NCBI RefSeq assembly: GCF_946478805.1
Contig: NZ_CAMLDC010000005.1
Coordinates: 1 to 64,000 of the forward strand
Source: an uncultured Fluviicola sp.
GTDB taxonomy: Bacteria > Bacteroidota > Bacteroidia > Flavobacteriales > Crocinitomicaceae
Direction: 5' to 3'
Length of the DNA: 64,000 nt
The position numbers were made by a program, and so were the translations under genes. This document shows positions 1 to 8,547 of the stretch, one piece after another (the stretch's first letter is position 1; every line of letters starts with the position of its first letter). The notes under the pieces were generated by a model. The model made no database searches, was not told the origin of the DNA, and worked only from the letters and a program-made list of their open reading frames with translations.

Positions 1-440
1 CGTGAGATTCAAAGTGACTGTCGAATCACAGCCCGCTGCATTCTGCAAGACAAAAGTCGGTGTATTCGTTGAAGCATAATACGTGGTTCCATCGATCCAG
101 GTATAGCTATTACATGCCGTTTGAATATCCGTTCCGGTAGTTGATTGGATAGTCAAATGTAAAGTAACCGTTGAGTCACAACCCGCTGCATTTGTCAATG
201 TAACCGTCGGTGCATTCGTCGAGGCTGTGTAGGCAACTCCGTTAATCCACGTATAGGAATTACACGCCGTATGTGTATCTATATTTGCTGATGGGTTGTT
301 AATGGTCAAGTTTAAGTGAATCAGTGAATCACAGGTTCCGACACCAGGGATCAAATAAGTAGGTGTATTCGTCGAAGATGTATAGGTAGTTCCATGCCAG
401 GTGTAAGAATTACAAGCAGAAACCGTTTCGATTCTATCAA
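1..440 (-). repeat. tandem ~150-nt coding repeats (Cys-rich 50-residue module)
   Basis: Three successive copies are marked by GAATCACA/GAGTCACA at 23-30, 173-180 and 326-333, a spacing of 150 and 153 nt. Each encodes a CNSYTW segment followed by GCDSTVTLNLT or a variant. The array probably continues beyond base 1. Single degraded copies occur in the paralogues (near 9360-9490 and 5970-6090). Confidence 0.75.
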
Positions 441-1638
441 TCGGTGCAGCACAAAATCCCAATCTTAGAATCCTGTTTTTCGGATTCGCATTGTAACTTG
501 TAAAATTTCCGGCAACCAGAATTTTTCCGTCAGTTTGAAGAGCCATACAGCAAACAGTACTATTATTAAATCCTTGTCCCGGATTAAACGATGTGTCAAC
601 GCTTCCATTACTGTTTAATAACACAATACCTCCCCTGGCAACACCATTGTAGGTCACAAAAATCCCCCCAACCATAATTTTACCGTTCGGTAAAAAACAA
701 ACTGCACCAACTCCAATATTTGTTCCCGATGCATCGAAAGGGGTTAATAAAGAGCCGTTGTCATTTAATTTTATGAGTCCGCGAACATTGTTTCCATTGT
801 AGATCCAAAAACTTCCGTAAACATAGACTACACCGTTGTAAATCTGTAGATTGTAAGCGTTTCCGGTAAGACCCGTACCAGTTACGAAAGAGGCATCAAA
901 TGTACCCGTAGAGCTGATCCTGGCAATTTTTGAAGCGGGATAATTCGTAGAACCATTTTTGTAATAAGTAAAGTCTCCCACGACGGTAATTCTTCCGAAA
1001 AAATCTATGACCAAATCATGAACTACACCATCAAAACCAAGGGGTACACTAAAGGTGCCAAAACTTGCATCCATAGTTCCATTTGAGTTCAATCGCATAA
1101 TATTCTGGATAGACGAATTGCCACTAAAATTGGTAAATGATCCTCCAACAACTATTTTTCCGTCAGTTTGCAGTTTTAAGGTCTTTACGTAACCCATTCC
1201 TCCACCAGGACCGGATCCAGCATTAAAGGACGCGTCCAAACTTCCGTCCGAATTCAGCCTTGCTATGCATACCCTTGATACTCCATTATAGAGATAAAAA
1301 CCACCCCCGATTAATATCTTCCCGTCTGACTGAAGAATTACTTTGTTAATATTCTGGTTGGCGCCGGAACCACCGGAATTGAATGTCAAATCAGGGCTTC
1401 CGTCCGGGTTTAAACGAATAATGTAATTGGCAGTTGTTCCGTTATAGGAAGTAAAATATCCAACACAAATAATTTTACCGTCCGGTTGGATCGCCATTGA
1501 TTGGACCTGGTTGTCGAATCCTGTACCAATAGTAAAAGCAGGATCGATAGCACTTGCTTGTGCAAACAGATTACAGGAGATATTGACCAGTGTTATAAGC
1601 GTCGCAAGAATTAGTTTAAGGTATAGCTTGTTTTTCAT
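1..1638 (-). CDS. delta-60-repeat secreted protein, C-terminus cut by the window edge
   Basis: The reading frame is open from an ATG at 1638 to base 1, giving 546 residues; the 3' end lies outside the window. It starts with a signal peptide ending near LFAQA. Residues about 28-400 are about eight copies of the delta-60 (DUF5122) repeat, recognised by the recurring DGS.D.SFN.GSG and QPDGKI..GG.FT.YNG motifs. These repeats are usually expected to form a beta-propeller-like extracellular domain. After them come Cys-containing repeats of about 50 residues (CNSYTW, then a GCDS.VTL motif), still running at the edge. The two paralogues at 5505-8435 and 8548-11748 end in T9SS sorting domains, so I infer the same for this one. 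The ligand or role is unknown. Confidence 0.85.
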   Translation of the reverse strand, partial: MKNKLYLKLILATLITLVNISCNLFAQASAIDPAFTIGTGFDNQVQSMAIQPDGKIICVGYFTSYNGTTANYIIRLNPDGSPDLTFNSGGSGANQNINKVILQSDGKILIGGGFYLYNGVSRVCIARLNSDGSLDASFNAGSGPGGGMGYVKTLKLQTDGKIVVGGSFTNFSGNSSIQNIMRLNSNGTMDASFGTFSVPLGFDGVVHDLVIDFFGRITVVGDFTYYKNGSTNYPASKIARISSTGTFDASFVTGTGLTGNAYNLQIYNGVVYVYGSFWIYNGNNVRGLIKLNDNGSLLTPFDASGTNIGVGAVCFLPNGKIMVGGIFVTYNGVARGGIVLLNSNGSVDTSFNPGQGFNNSTVCCMALQTDGKILVAGNFTSYNANPKNRILRLGFCAAPIDRIETVSACNSYTWHGTTYTSSTNTPTYLIPGVGTCDSLIHLNLTINNPSANIDTHTACNSYTWINGVAYTASTNAPTVTLTNAAGCDSTVTLHLTIQSTTGTDIQTACNSYTWIDGTTYYASTNTPTFVLQNAAGCDSTVTLNLT

Positions 1639-1660
1639 TTATAATATAATTTAGGCCCTT

Positions 1661-1668
1661 CAAAACTA
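1661..1668 (-). promoter_or_regulatory. -7 box TAGTTTTG
   Basis: On the minus strand this is an exact TAnnTTTG, the Bacteroidota primary sigma factor -7 element. It lies 22 nt before the ATG at 1638. No convincing -33 element was picked out. Confidence 0.5.
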
Positions 1669-1749
1669 ATAAATTATCTCATTCATAATTCGGATATTTA
1701 GCATATTAACCCTGACAATGAATAATTTGATTGTGCAAAGATTTATTAC

Positions 1750-1793
1750 AAAAAATCCGCCTTCCAATCCATAAGGATCCGAAGACGGATTTG
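1750..1793 (-). terminator. intrinsic terminator of the lipoprotein gene
   Basis: Minus-strand RNA forms an 11-bp stem (1781-1791 with 1754-1764, one G-U) followed by a run of T. It sits 54 bases downstream of the stop codon at 1847. The AATCCG/CGGATT stem recurs in two other terminators of this window. Confidence 0.8.
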
Positions 1794-1846
1794 GGCTTTG
1801 ATTTGAGTTACAGCGCCCGTTCAAGCAGGGTTGGTTATTGAATTCC

Positions 1847-2572
1847 TTATTTGACAGTAACAACTATTTTGGAAATGTTGTCTCCGTCCCAAGTCACTTC
1901 TACGCTATCATACCATTGCTCTGTAGAACAAACATACGTTCCGTCAGCTTTGATATTCTTGATTGCTAGTCCAGCTGTTGCAGGATCACCAAGAATCGAT
2001 TCTCCATTCTCCGTTGTAATATCGTATGGGTTCACTCCTTCTTTTACATAGTTATTAGCAGCTTTCAAAATACCACTACCATCTGCAAACTCTTTCAAGA
2101 ACGCATTCATACGTTCGCTTACTTTCACAGTAGCTTCGTCTTTCAACGTTCCTGCATCTAATGTTGCAACTGCATCACTGTAAGATTTGATTTCAATTGT
2201 ATACTTTCCATTTGCATCTACCAGATACAAGTCACTTTTATCCGGACTTGTAGTAATATCCAAGTCTCTAACGAAAGGTCCTGACACTAAGAAATCAACT
2301 TTTTCAATTTCTTTATCTCCTTCTTTCAAGGATGCAAAATAGTTGCTATTTCCCGCTTTTACATCTACCAACAAGTAAATTTTTCCTTCAGGAGCAACCA
2401 ATGTTTGTTGTTCTTTCTCATTCACTAAAACAGTGCTTGCTTTAAAATCAACAGTCATTTTTTGTTCGTCAAAAGTGAATTCTGACCCTTTTTTGATTGT
2501 TACAGGTGGTTCCGCCGAACAAGATCCCAATAGTAATCCTACAACTGCAATTGGTACGATAAATAATTTCAT
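1847..2572 (-). CDS. putative lipoprotein, unknown function
   Basis: 241 residues. The start at 2572 is chosen over an ATG 12 codons upstream because it begins directly with a lipoprotein signal peptide (MKLFIVPIAV) and a lipobox ending at Cys18 (LLLGSC). The longer version would also overlap the probable -7 box at 2592-2599. The mature part is Lys/Glu/Asp-rich and soluble. I do not recognise a family; it is probably anchored in the outer membrane. It is a single gene with its own promoter and terminator, lying between a delta-60 protein and a two-component system. Function cannot be assigned. Confidence 0.8.
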   Translation of the reverse strand: MKLFIVPIAVVGLLLGSCSAEPPVTIKKGSEFTFDEQKMTVDFKASTVLVNEKEQQTLVAPEGKIYLLVDVKAGNSNYFASLKEGDKEIEKVDFLVSGPFVRDLDITTSPDKSDLYLVDANGKYTIEIKSYSDAVATLDAGTLKDEATVKVSERMNAFLKEFADGSGILKAANNYVKEGVNPYDITTENGESILGDPATAGLAIKNIKADGTYVCSTEQWYDSVEVTWDGDNISKIVVTVK

Positions 2573-2591
2573 AATTTCTCTGTGTTTGGCA

Positions 2592-2599
2592 CAAAAGTA
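2592..2599 (-). promoter_or_regulatory. -7 box TACTTTTG
   Basis: Exact TAnnTTTG on the minus strand, 19 nt before the chosen lipoprotein start at 2572. It supports that start over the longer one, whose ATG (2608) lies upstream of the box. Confidence 0.55.
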
Positions 2600-2709
2600 G
2601 CCTAACATCGACTAACGAAATCTCCCATATTGGTGTTCGGACGGGAACAATTGGCAAGTGCAGGTATTTTTCAAATAAGCGCTGAATCTTTTTAACCTAA
2701 AAACCGGAG

Positions 2710-4659
2710 TTAATCAAAAAGCGTATTGTAAGGGATGGAAAAAAAGACGGTTGTTCCTTCCATCGGTTTTGAATTGATTTCAAACTTAAATGCTCCTTTT
2801 CTTTTCCTGTTCAATAAGTTGATCCGTTTTTCTGTAATCTGAATTGCAACAGATTCGTGATCCTTTTTTTCACGTTCCTGATCCCCGGTGGAAAATCCTT
2901 TTCCATTATCTGTAATTCTAATTTCCAGTTCTTTTTCAGTCTTTTTATACGAAATATGCAGCTCCCCGGACTTATCCGACTCTGAAAAGCCATGTTCTAT
3001 GGCATTTTCAATGAATGGCTGAATCAACATTGGAGGCAGTAATACATTATCGGATGATAATTGCTCATCAATCTCAATCGTGTAATTAAATGAATTGGTA
3101 AAACGCGATTGCTGCAAACGGATATAATCTCTTAACCAGTTCAATTCATCTGAGAGTGGAATGCTGTCTTTTGATGAATGCTGCAAAATAGCTCGCACCA
3201 AACGGGCAAATGCTGTAAGTAACTTACCGGATTCTTCGGTGTCCTTTTTAAGCATATAGGTATGAATTGCATGAAGCACATTGAAGGTGAAATGCGGATT
3301 CATCTGACTTTGCAATAAACGCTGTTCCATTTCCATGGTCGCTTTTTGTGCTTTCAAGCGGTTGTATCGAATGGTGGAGAAAGCGATCACACAAATTAAG
3401 ATGACCAACAAGACGGAACCGAATAGAATGTAATTGCGGCGACTGATCTGCAAATCCTTGTACAAGTTCTCCTGTCTGAGCCGCTGATTTTCCCGGTGTT
3501 TCTTTTCCGTTTCATACTGCTCCTTCATACGGGAAACTCCATGTTGTATATCCATTCGATTATTCTGTACCTGCATTTCATTGGCCTCCTCGAAGTACTC
3601 CAAAGCCACCTCTGTTTTCCCCATGGCTTTATAGACCTTGTAGTACTCCCAAAGCAGGTTTCCTTCCTGTATGGCATAAACCGGATTGCCTTTGATTAAC
3701 CGATGTCTTTCTTTCAATATCGAAAGCGCCTGATTATATTGCTTGAGTTTTGTATAACCAAGAGCCTGAATATTTCCCAACTTTACCAAGTTGAATGTGT
3801 CCTTTTGCTTTTCGTAATAAGCCTCACATTCGGTCATCATTTCCAAACCCTTGCGCACTTTTCCCGTTTCCACATATCCGTGAGAAAGATTCGCTTTGCA
3901 AGCCAGGATGACACCTTGTTGCTTGTAGGTTTCCTGTATTCTCAGCGCCTCTTCCAGATAGGGTTGAGCCTCCGCAAACAGTTTCTGTTGATTCAGCATT
4001 CCGCCCAGGTTTACCAATATAAGAGACTTCCCACTAAAATCCTTGATTTCTTCCCGCATATGAATCGAACGCAAATAATACGTTTTGGCCTCCTTGTAAC
4101 GGAGTAACTGCTGCAATACAACACCGATTCTTCCCAATGTCTTCGCTACTTCAGATTTACTGTCATGTTTCTCTCTGTACTCCAGTATTTCAAGTAATAA
4201 TTGGAGTTCCTTATCAAATTCTTTATAGTAGCTATAATAAAGTGTGTAAACACTTTTGTTGGTCATCAATTTGGGTCTGTCGTTCAATTTTTCGAAAATA
4301 CTGTCCGACTTTTCCAAATGAGACTTCATCTTGGGCCAGTCCTTGACCAAACAATAATAATACCCATAAGCAGAATAAGCCAATCCTGTTCCTCTACTGT
4401 AGTTTATTTTCCGTGATAATCGCTGAAGACTGTCTGCATAGGTTTTGAACAGATTCTTGTCTTTTTGAGCATATCTTATTCCAATATCATAATAAAGGTT
4501 GGCTTTGAGTGTATCTTCTTTTTGGTACTGAACTTTATACAACAAACTATCCAGCGGAGGTTGACCATCAGATGAACTTGCAACAAGACAGAATAAAGCA
4601 ACTGCAATAAAACGGCTAACTTTCTGCAGACCGCTTGATAATTTTTTAAAGAAATTCAT
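2710..4659 (-). CDS. LytS-type sensor histidine kinase with TPR sensor domain
   Basis: 649 residues. A signal peptide (residues 1-32) precedes a periplasmic array of tetratricopeptide repeats (about 50-365) and a coiled-coil stretch (about 375-405). One transmembrane helix follows (about 408-430), then a His_kinase domain of the LytS/YehU class with the phospho-acceptor His456 in QMNPHFTFN. A HATPase region has the N box (QPFIENAIEHG, about 560) and G box (DNGKGF, about 600). Such kinases normally phosphorylate a LytTR-type partner, and exactly that gene lies 15 nt upstream in the same operon (4675-5421). The TPR array probably senses a protein or envelope signal; the signal is unknown. Confidence 0.92.
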   Translation of the reverse strand: MNFFKKLSSGLQKVSRFIAVALFCLVASSSDGQPPLDSLLYKVQYQKEDTLKANLYYDIGIRYAQKDKNLFKTYADSLQRLSRKINYSRGTGLAYSAYGYYYCLVKDWPKMKSHLEKSDSIFEKLNDRPKLMTNKSVYTLYYSYYKEFDKELQLLLEILEYREKHDSKSEVAKTLGRIGVVLQQLLRYKEAKTYYLRSIHMREEIKDFSGKSLILVNLGGMLNQQKLFAEAQPYLEEALRIQETYKQQGVILACKANLSHGYVETGKVRKGLEMMTECEAYYEKQKDTFNLVKLGNIQALGYTKLKQYNQALSILKERHRLIKGNPVYAIQEGNLLWEYYKVYKAMGKTEVALEYFEEANEMQVQNNRMDIQHGVSRMKEQYETEKKHRENQRLRQENLYKDLQISRRNYILFGSVLLVILICVIAFSTIRYNRLKAQKATMEMEQRLLQSQMNPHFTFNVLHAIHTYMLKKDTEESGKLLTAFARLVRAILQHSSKDSIPLSDELNWLRDYIRLQQSRFTNSFNYTIEIDEQLSSDNVLLPPMLIQPFIENAIEHGFSESDKSGELHISYKKTEKELEIRITDNGKGFSTGDQEREKKDHESVAIQITEKRINLLNRKRKGAFKFEINSKPMEGTTVFFSIPYNTLFD

Positions 4660-4674
4660 TGATTCAAATTTAAA

Positions 4675-5421
4675 TTACTGGTAGTTTGCCTTAAAATGAG
4701 CCAGTACTTCTTCTTTCTTCCGGGTGGAAACCGGAATTTCAATTCCATTCGGCAAGATTAAAAAACCTCCGTTTCGTTTGTCGAATTGGGTCACATGACG
4801 CATGTTCACCAAATAACTTTGATGCGTCCGGATGAACTGATTATTATCTATGATACTTTCGAAGTGAGCTAGTGTCTTGGAAACCATGATTTGCTTGCGA
4901 TCAGTGAAGAAGAAATGCGTATATGCTCCATCCGCAAGACAATAGGTAATTTCATCGATGTCTACAATGTGCAACAAATCGGCGGTGTTCAATACGATAC
5001 GCTTTGGTTCCGTGGTTTTGATTTGTTTGCGAAACACATCCAATTGCTCTAAAATCCGGTCATTCTGAATGTGTTTCTGCGCTTTCAATAAAGCAGCCGT
5101 TAAATCGGACGGATCAAAAGGTTTCAACAGATAATCCAATGCCGAAACTTGGAAAGCTTTTAGTGCAAAATCATTGTAAGCCGTAATGAAAATGGTTGGA
5201 ATATATCTGGGGGCAATTGTTTGAAGGATATCGAACCCGCTTTTGTCGTGCAATTGGATATCTAGCAACAGCAAATCCGGATCAAAATCTTCTATTTCCT
5301 GTAAAGCGCTTGCAACACTATCTGCTTCCCGGACAAGCAAATCATTTATGCCGCTCAGTGATAATACCATTTTGCAATTTTCACGGGCTATTTTTTCGTC
5401 ATCAATAATTAAGATCTTCAT
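4675..5421 (-). CDS. LytTR-family response regulator
   Basis: 248 residues. I chose the ATG at 5421 (MKILIIDDEK), because the upstream extension would read through the neighbour's terminator hairpin. Residues 1-120 are a receiver domain with the acidic pocket (DDE at 7-9), phospho-acceptor Asp54 in LLLLDIQ and Lys100 in LLKPFD. Residues about 145-245 are a LytTR DNA-binding domain (RIVLNTADLLHIV, then FIRTHQSYLVNMRHV). It is first in an operon with the histidine kinase at 2710-4659, 15 nt apart, and is almost certainly its partner. Its targets are not visible; the adjoining surface-protein genes are possible ones. Confidence 0.93.
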   Translation of the reverse strand: MKILIIDDEKIARENCKMVLSLSGINDLLVREADSVASALQEIEDFDPDLLLLDIQLHDKSGFDILQTIAPRYIPTIFITAYNDFALKAFQVSALDYLLKPFDPSDLTAALLKAQKHIQNDRILEQLDVFRKQIKTTEPKRIVLNTADLLHIVDIDEITYCLADGAYTHFFFTDRKQIMVSKTLAHFESIIDNNQFIRTHQSYLVNMRHVTQFDKRNGGFLILPNGIEIPVSTRKKEEVLAHFKANYQ

Positions 5422-5441
5422 GAATGGGTAAAATGGGGACT

Positions 5442-5482
5442 GCAAAAATACGAAAATCCGCACGTCGGCTGACATACGGATT
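5442..5482 (-). terminator. intrinsic terminator of the 5505-8435 gene, overlapping the next promoter
   Basis: Minus-strand RNA folds into a 12-bp stem (5471-5482 with 5455-5466, two G-U pairs) with a 4-nt loop, followed by a T-rich tract. That tract also contains the TATTTTTG box of the LytTR gene. Confidence 0.85.
5443..5450 (-). promoter_or_regulatory. -7 box TATTTTTG of the LytTR/kinase operon
   Basis: Exact TAnnTTTG on the minus strand, 21 nt before the LytTR ATG at 5421. It lies inside the T-tract of the preceding terminator. Confidence 0.55.
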
Positions 5483-5504
5483 CCCAATCTATATTATTAA
5501 ATCC

Positions 5505-8435
5505 TTATTGTTTCACCACCCGCTGAACACTATGTCCTTGCGAATTCTTGAAATCAAACAAGTAAACGCCCAATTGAAGATCCTTCAACGAAACTTGGTC
5601 GCCAGAAATGATGTTGGACGTTTGAATCAGTTTGCCCTGAGCATCGTGAATAGTAAGTTGAGCTTCCATTCCTTGAAAAATCACTGTCTGGAAATCAGTG
5701 GTCGGATTGGGTATAAGCTGAACCTGGAAAGCTGGGAGTTCATTTATTCCAGCAGTGTTAAAATCAATACAGTTTGTAGTGTCATTACAATCTGTTTCAT
5801 TTCCTACAATTGCTGCATAGCTCCCGTTTCCAGTTGGAACGAAGGTTGCAGAAGTTGCATTGTTAATCCATTGATTATTATCACAATTGATCCATTGATA
5901 ATAAATTCCACCACTTGCTGTAATAGAGTTGTCCGGATTTAAAACAGCTTGTGCTACAATTGGTGAATTAAGAATGGTTAAATTTAAGATTATCATGGAA
6001 TCTGATCCATTGGATGTGACAACAGAATAATATATGGAATCTTGGCTTGAGGTGTATGTTTGTCCGTTCTGGCAAATATATGAACCACAGGAAGTTAACT
6101 CGGAATAACCAATGTCCGTAGTATGATAATTAAATCTTTCTATGTTATTCGCAGGCGAATTATTTACAGATCCAAAAGACCCTACAATGTAAAAACCTTC
6201 GGAATCGAATCCGGTTATTTCTGAAATCCAACCAAGACCGTCAACGTTAGGAGTTCGATATCCAGTAAAGTTTTGATCAATTGTTCCATTTGGGTAAAGT
6301 AACATTAAGTTGGGAGGATCAGAAGTGTTAGCGCTGGAAACAGTACCAATAAGAAGTTTTCCAGATGGCAATATTTCCATTGCCTTAACATATTGACTTG
6401 ACGTGTAATTTAGTGGGTAAGAATACCCGTTAGCAACACTTCCGTTATTATTCAGGAAAACATAGCCTGGTTTGGATGAACCATTCCAAGTTGTAAATTC
6501 ACCACTGACAAACAATTTCCCATTTGGGAGTTCTTTGATTAGTTCAATTATACCATTTGGTCCTGTCCCGATATTAAAACTGAAGTCGAGCGTTCCATCT
6601 TCATTAAAACATGCTAAATAGGTTGCAACTGAGGAATTGTAAGTGTTATAATCACCATAGACCAAAAAACGATTGTCAGATAATACAGTTGTTCGCGTAA
6701 ATCCGTTAGTTATGTTAATCTGGTTAAATGAATTATCAATTGTTCCGTTTTCATTGATACGATTGACAAACAGGTCATTTACCTGTTGATGTGTAATCAG
6801 GTATTTATTGTTTTGAACAGGATCAATATCAAAGATTTCTGTTTCAGAAATGTTCTCTGGAATCTGAGAGGTAAAGGTAGGATCAAGATTGCCATTCAGA
6901 TCCGTTCTAATAAGGGCTGTATATGGCGGACCAGTTCCATATTCTAGGGTGCCACCAATCAGAACTTTGTTAGTCGCAGTATCTACAAAAGCTGTATAGA
7001 CATCTGAGAAAGGTAAATCTATAAAGGCATTGTTGCACAATCTTCCAACGCTGTCAATTTTGGCAATACTTGAAGGTACAAGGGTTCCATTATAAGCTTG
7101 AAATTCGCAAATTCTACCAAAAATCAATGCGTTTTTTTGAGGTAATGCTTTACATCCAAGCAATTCATTATTGGCTCCGCTGCTTCTATTAAACATGGTA
7201 TCAATAGCTCCCGTTGCAAGGATTCGAGCAAATGAATGGATAGCATAGCTATTGTATCCATAGAATGCTCCGCCTAATAGAATACTTCCGTCTGGTTGAG
7301 CTTTAATGACATTCACCTTATCATTAAAACCACTAACAAAGTTGTTGTTGAAAGCACCTGTTGATGAGATACAGACGAAGTAAGGACTTGTAATTCCTTT
7401 ATAGGTGTTGAAATTTCCTCCTACATAAATATTACCAGTAGCATCTGAACTAATCGCATAAACAGCATCTGAAAATCCACTTCCAACAATATAGTTCGGA
7501 TCAAGCGTTCCATCAGGATTTAAGATACAAAAGCGATTGCATGGTATATTATTGTAACTCGTAAAGTCTCCTCCTATAGCAATTTTACCGTTGGCCAATT
7601 CATGGATTGCGAATATAAAACCATTCGGACCAGATCCAGTTGAAAAAGTTTGATCCAATGAGCCATTGCTGTTTAGACGTACCAGGTTTGTGTTGGGGAG
7701 ATTATTCCAGGAGTTAAACGAACCAGCAATCATTATCTTCCCATTTCCCATTACTTTTACCCTGTTTAAAAAGTCATAATTTCCCGCAAGACCTATACCG
7801 ATATTAAAAGTATTGTCTAAACCCCCGTCAGGATTCATTTTCATAAGGTGATTGGCTGGTGTTCCGCCAAAACTGCTAAATCTACCAGCTACAAGAACCT
7901 TATCGTCAGGTAAAACCTCTATATCTTCTACAACATCATTCGTTCCTTTATCATTGAAATTAGGACCCGTCCAAAACGTCTGATCTGCGTTGCCATTGCT
8001 GTCAAGTCTTGCAATTCTGCGGTATGCTGTTGATGTACCAGTGGAGGTTTCAAGAAAATCACCCCCTACAATCACTTTACCAGATGATTGTATATCCATT
8101 ACTACTACACCAAGCGTCCAATTCATTTCATTGGTATTGAAATTAACTTCAAAGGTGGGATCAACACTATGATTTGCATTCAATCGAACAGCTTGTTGTC
8201 TATAATAACCATTGAAGAACTGGAATCCTCCACAAATTGTGATTTGCCCGTTTGGATGAACAAAGAAATCATTCACCCCATATTGGGTGTTACAAAATTC
8301 CTTTCCCTGATTGTAACTGAATCCTATGTCATTCGGATTAAATGTCGTATCAATAGATCCATAATTTACTTGTCCAAAAGAATCGAATACAAACAGCAGA
8401 AAAATAAACAATGAAACTTTCCTAAGAACTTGCAT
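5505..8435 (-). CDS. delta-60-repeat T9SS cargo protein
   Basis: 976 residues with a signal peptide ending near DSFGQ. From about 20 to 760 it has roughly a dozen delta-60 (DUF5122) repeats, more divergent than in the neighbouring paralogue. A degraded copy of the Cys/Tyr module (CGSYICQNG) follows. The C-terminal ~70 residues are a type A T9SS sorting domain (IPNPTTD, then GVYLFDFKNSQGHS and VVKQ at the end), so it should cross the outer membrane by T9SS and be attached to the surface or released. The last ~24 codons are nearly identical to those of the gene at 8548-11748. The gap to that gene is 112 nt. Role unknown; the repeat family is often linked to adhesion. Confidence 0.88.
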   Translation of the reverse strand: MQVLRKVSLFIFLLFVFDSFGQVNYGSIDTTFNPNDIGFSYNQGKEFCNTQYGVNDFFVHPNGQITICGGFQFFNGYYRQQAVRLNANHSVDPTFEVNFNTNEMNWTLGVVVMDIQSSGKVIVGGDFLETSTGTSTAYRRIARLDSNGNADQTFWTGPNFNDKGTNDVVEDIEVLPDDKVLVAGRFSSFGGTPANHLMKMNPDGGLDNTFNIGIGLAGNYDFLNRVKVMGNGKIMIAGSFNSWNNLPNTNLVRLNSNGSLDQTFSTGSGPNGFIFAIHELANGKIAIGGDFTSYNNIPCNRFCILNPDGTLDPNYIVGSGFSDAVYAISSDATGNIYVGGNFNTYKGITSPYFVCISSTGAFNNNFVSGFNDKVNVIKAQPDGSILLGGAFYGYNSYAIHSFARILATGAIDTMFNRSSGANNELLGCKALPQKNALIFGRICEFQAYNGTLVPSSIAKIDSVGRLCNNAFIDLPFSDVYTAFVDTATNKVLIGGTLEYGTGPPYTALIRTDLNGNLDPTFTSQIPENISETEIFDIDPVQNNKYLITHQQVNDLFVNRINENGTIDNSFNQINITNGFTRTTVLSDNRFLVYGDYNTYNSSVATYLACFNEDGTLDFSFNIGTGPNGIIELIKELPNGKLFVSGEFTTWNGSSKPGYVFLNNNGSVANGYSYPLNYTSSQYVKAMEILPSGKLLIGTVSSANTSDPPNLMLLYPNGTIDQNFTGYRTPNVDGLGWISEITGFDSEGFYIVGSFGSVNNSPANNIERFNYHTTDIGYSELTSCGSYICQNGQTYTSSQDSIYYSVVTSNGSDSMIILNLTILNSPIVAQAVLNPDNSITASGGIYYQWINCDNNQWINNATSATFVPTGNGSYAAIVGNETDCNDTTNCIDFNTAGINELPAFQVQLIPNPTTDFQTVIFQGMEAQLTIHDAQGKLIQTSNIISGDQVSLKDLQLGVYLFDFKNSQGHSVQRVVKQ

Positions 8436-8547
8436 AAAAAGAGATTACATGACTTAAAAGTAATTGAATTTTAATCTATTTGCCGGATTTACAACTCATA
8501 AAATTTATTAATTCCTCCCTATTCCTTCATCACACTTCTTATAATAT

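Noticed and set aside
1666..1863. 65-residue minus-strand reading frame
   Set aside because: It runs through the terminator hairpin at 1750-1793 and overlaps the lipoprotein stop; no family-like sequence.
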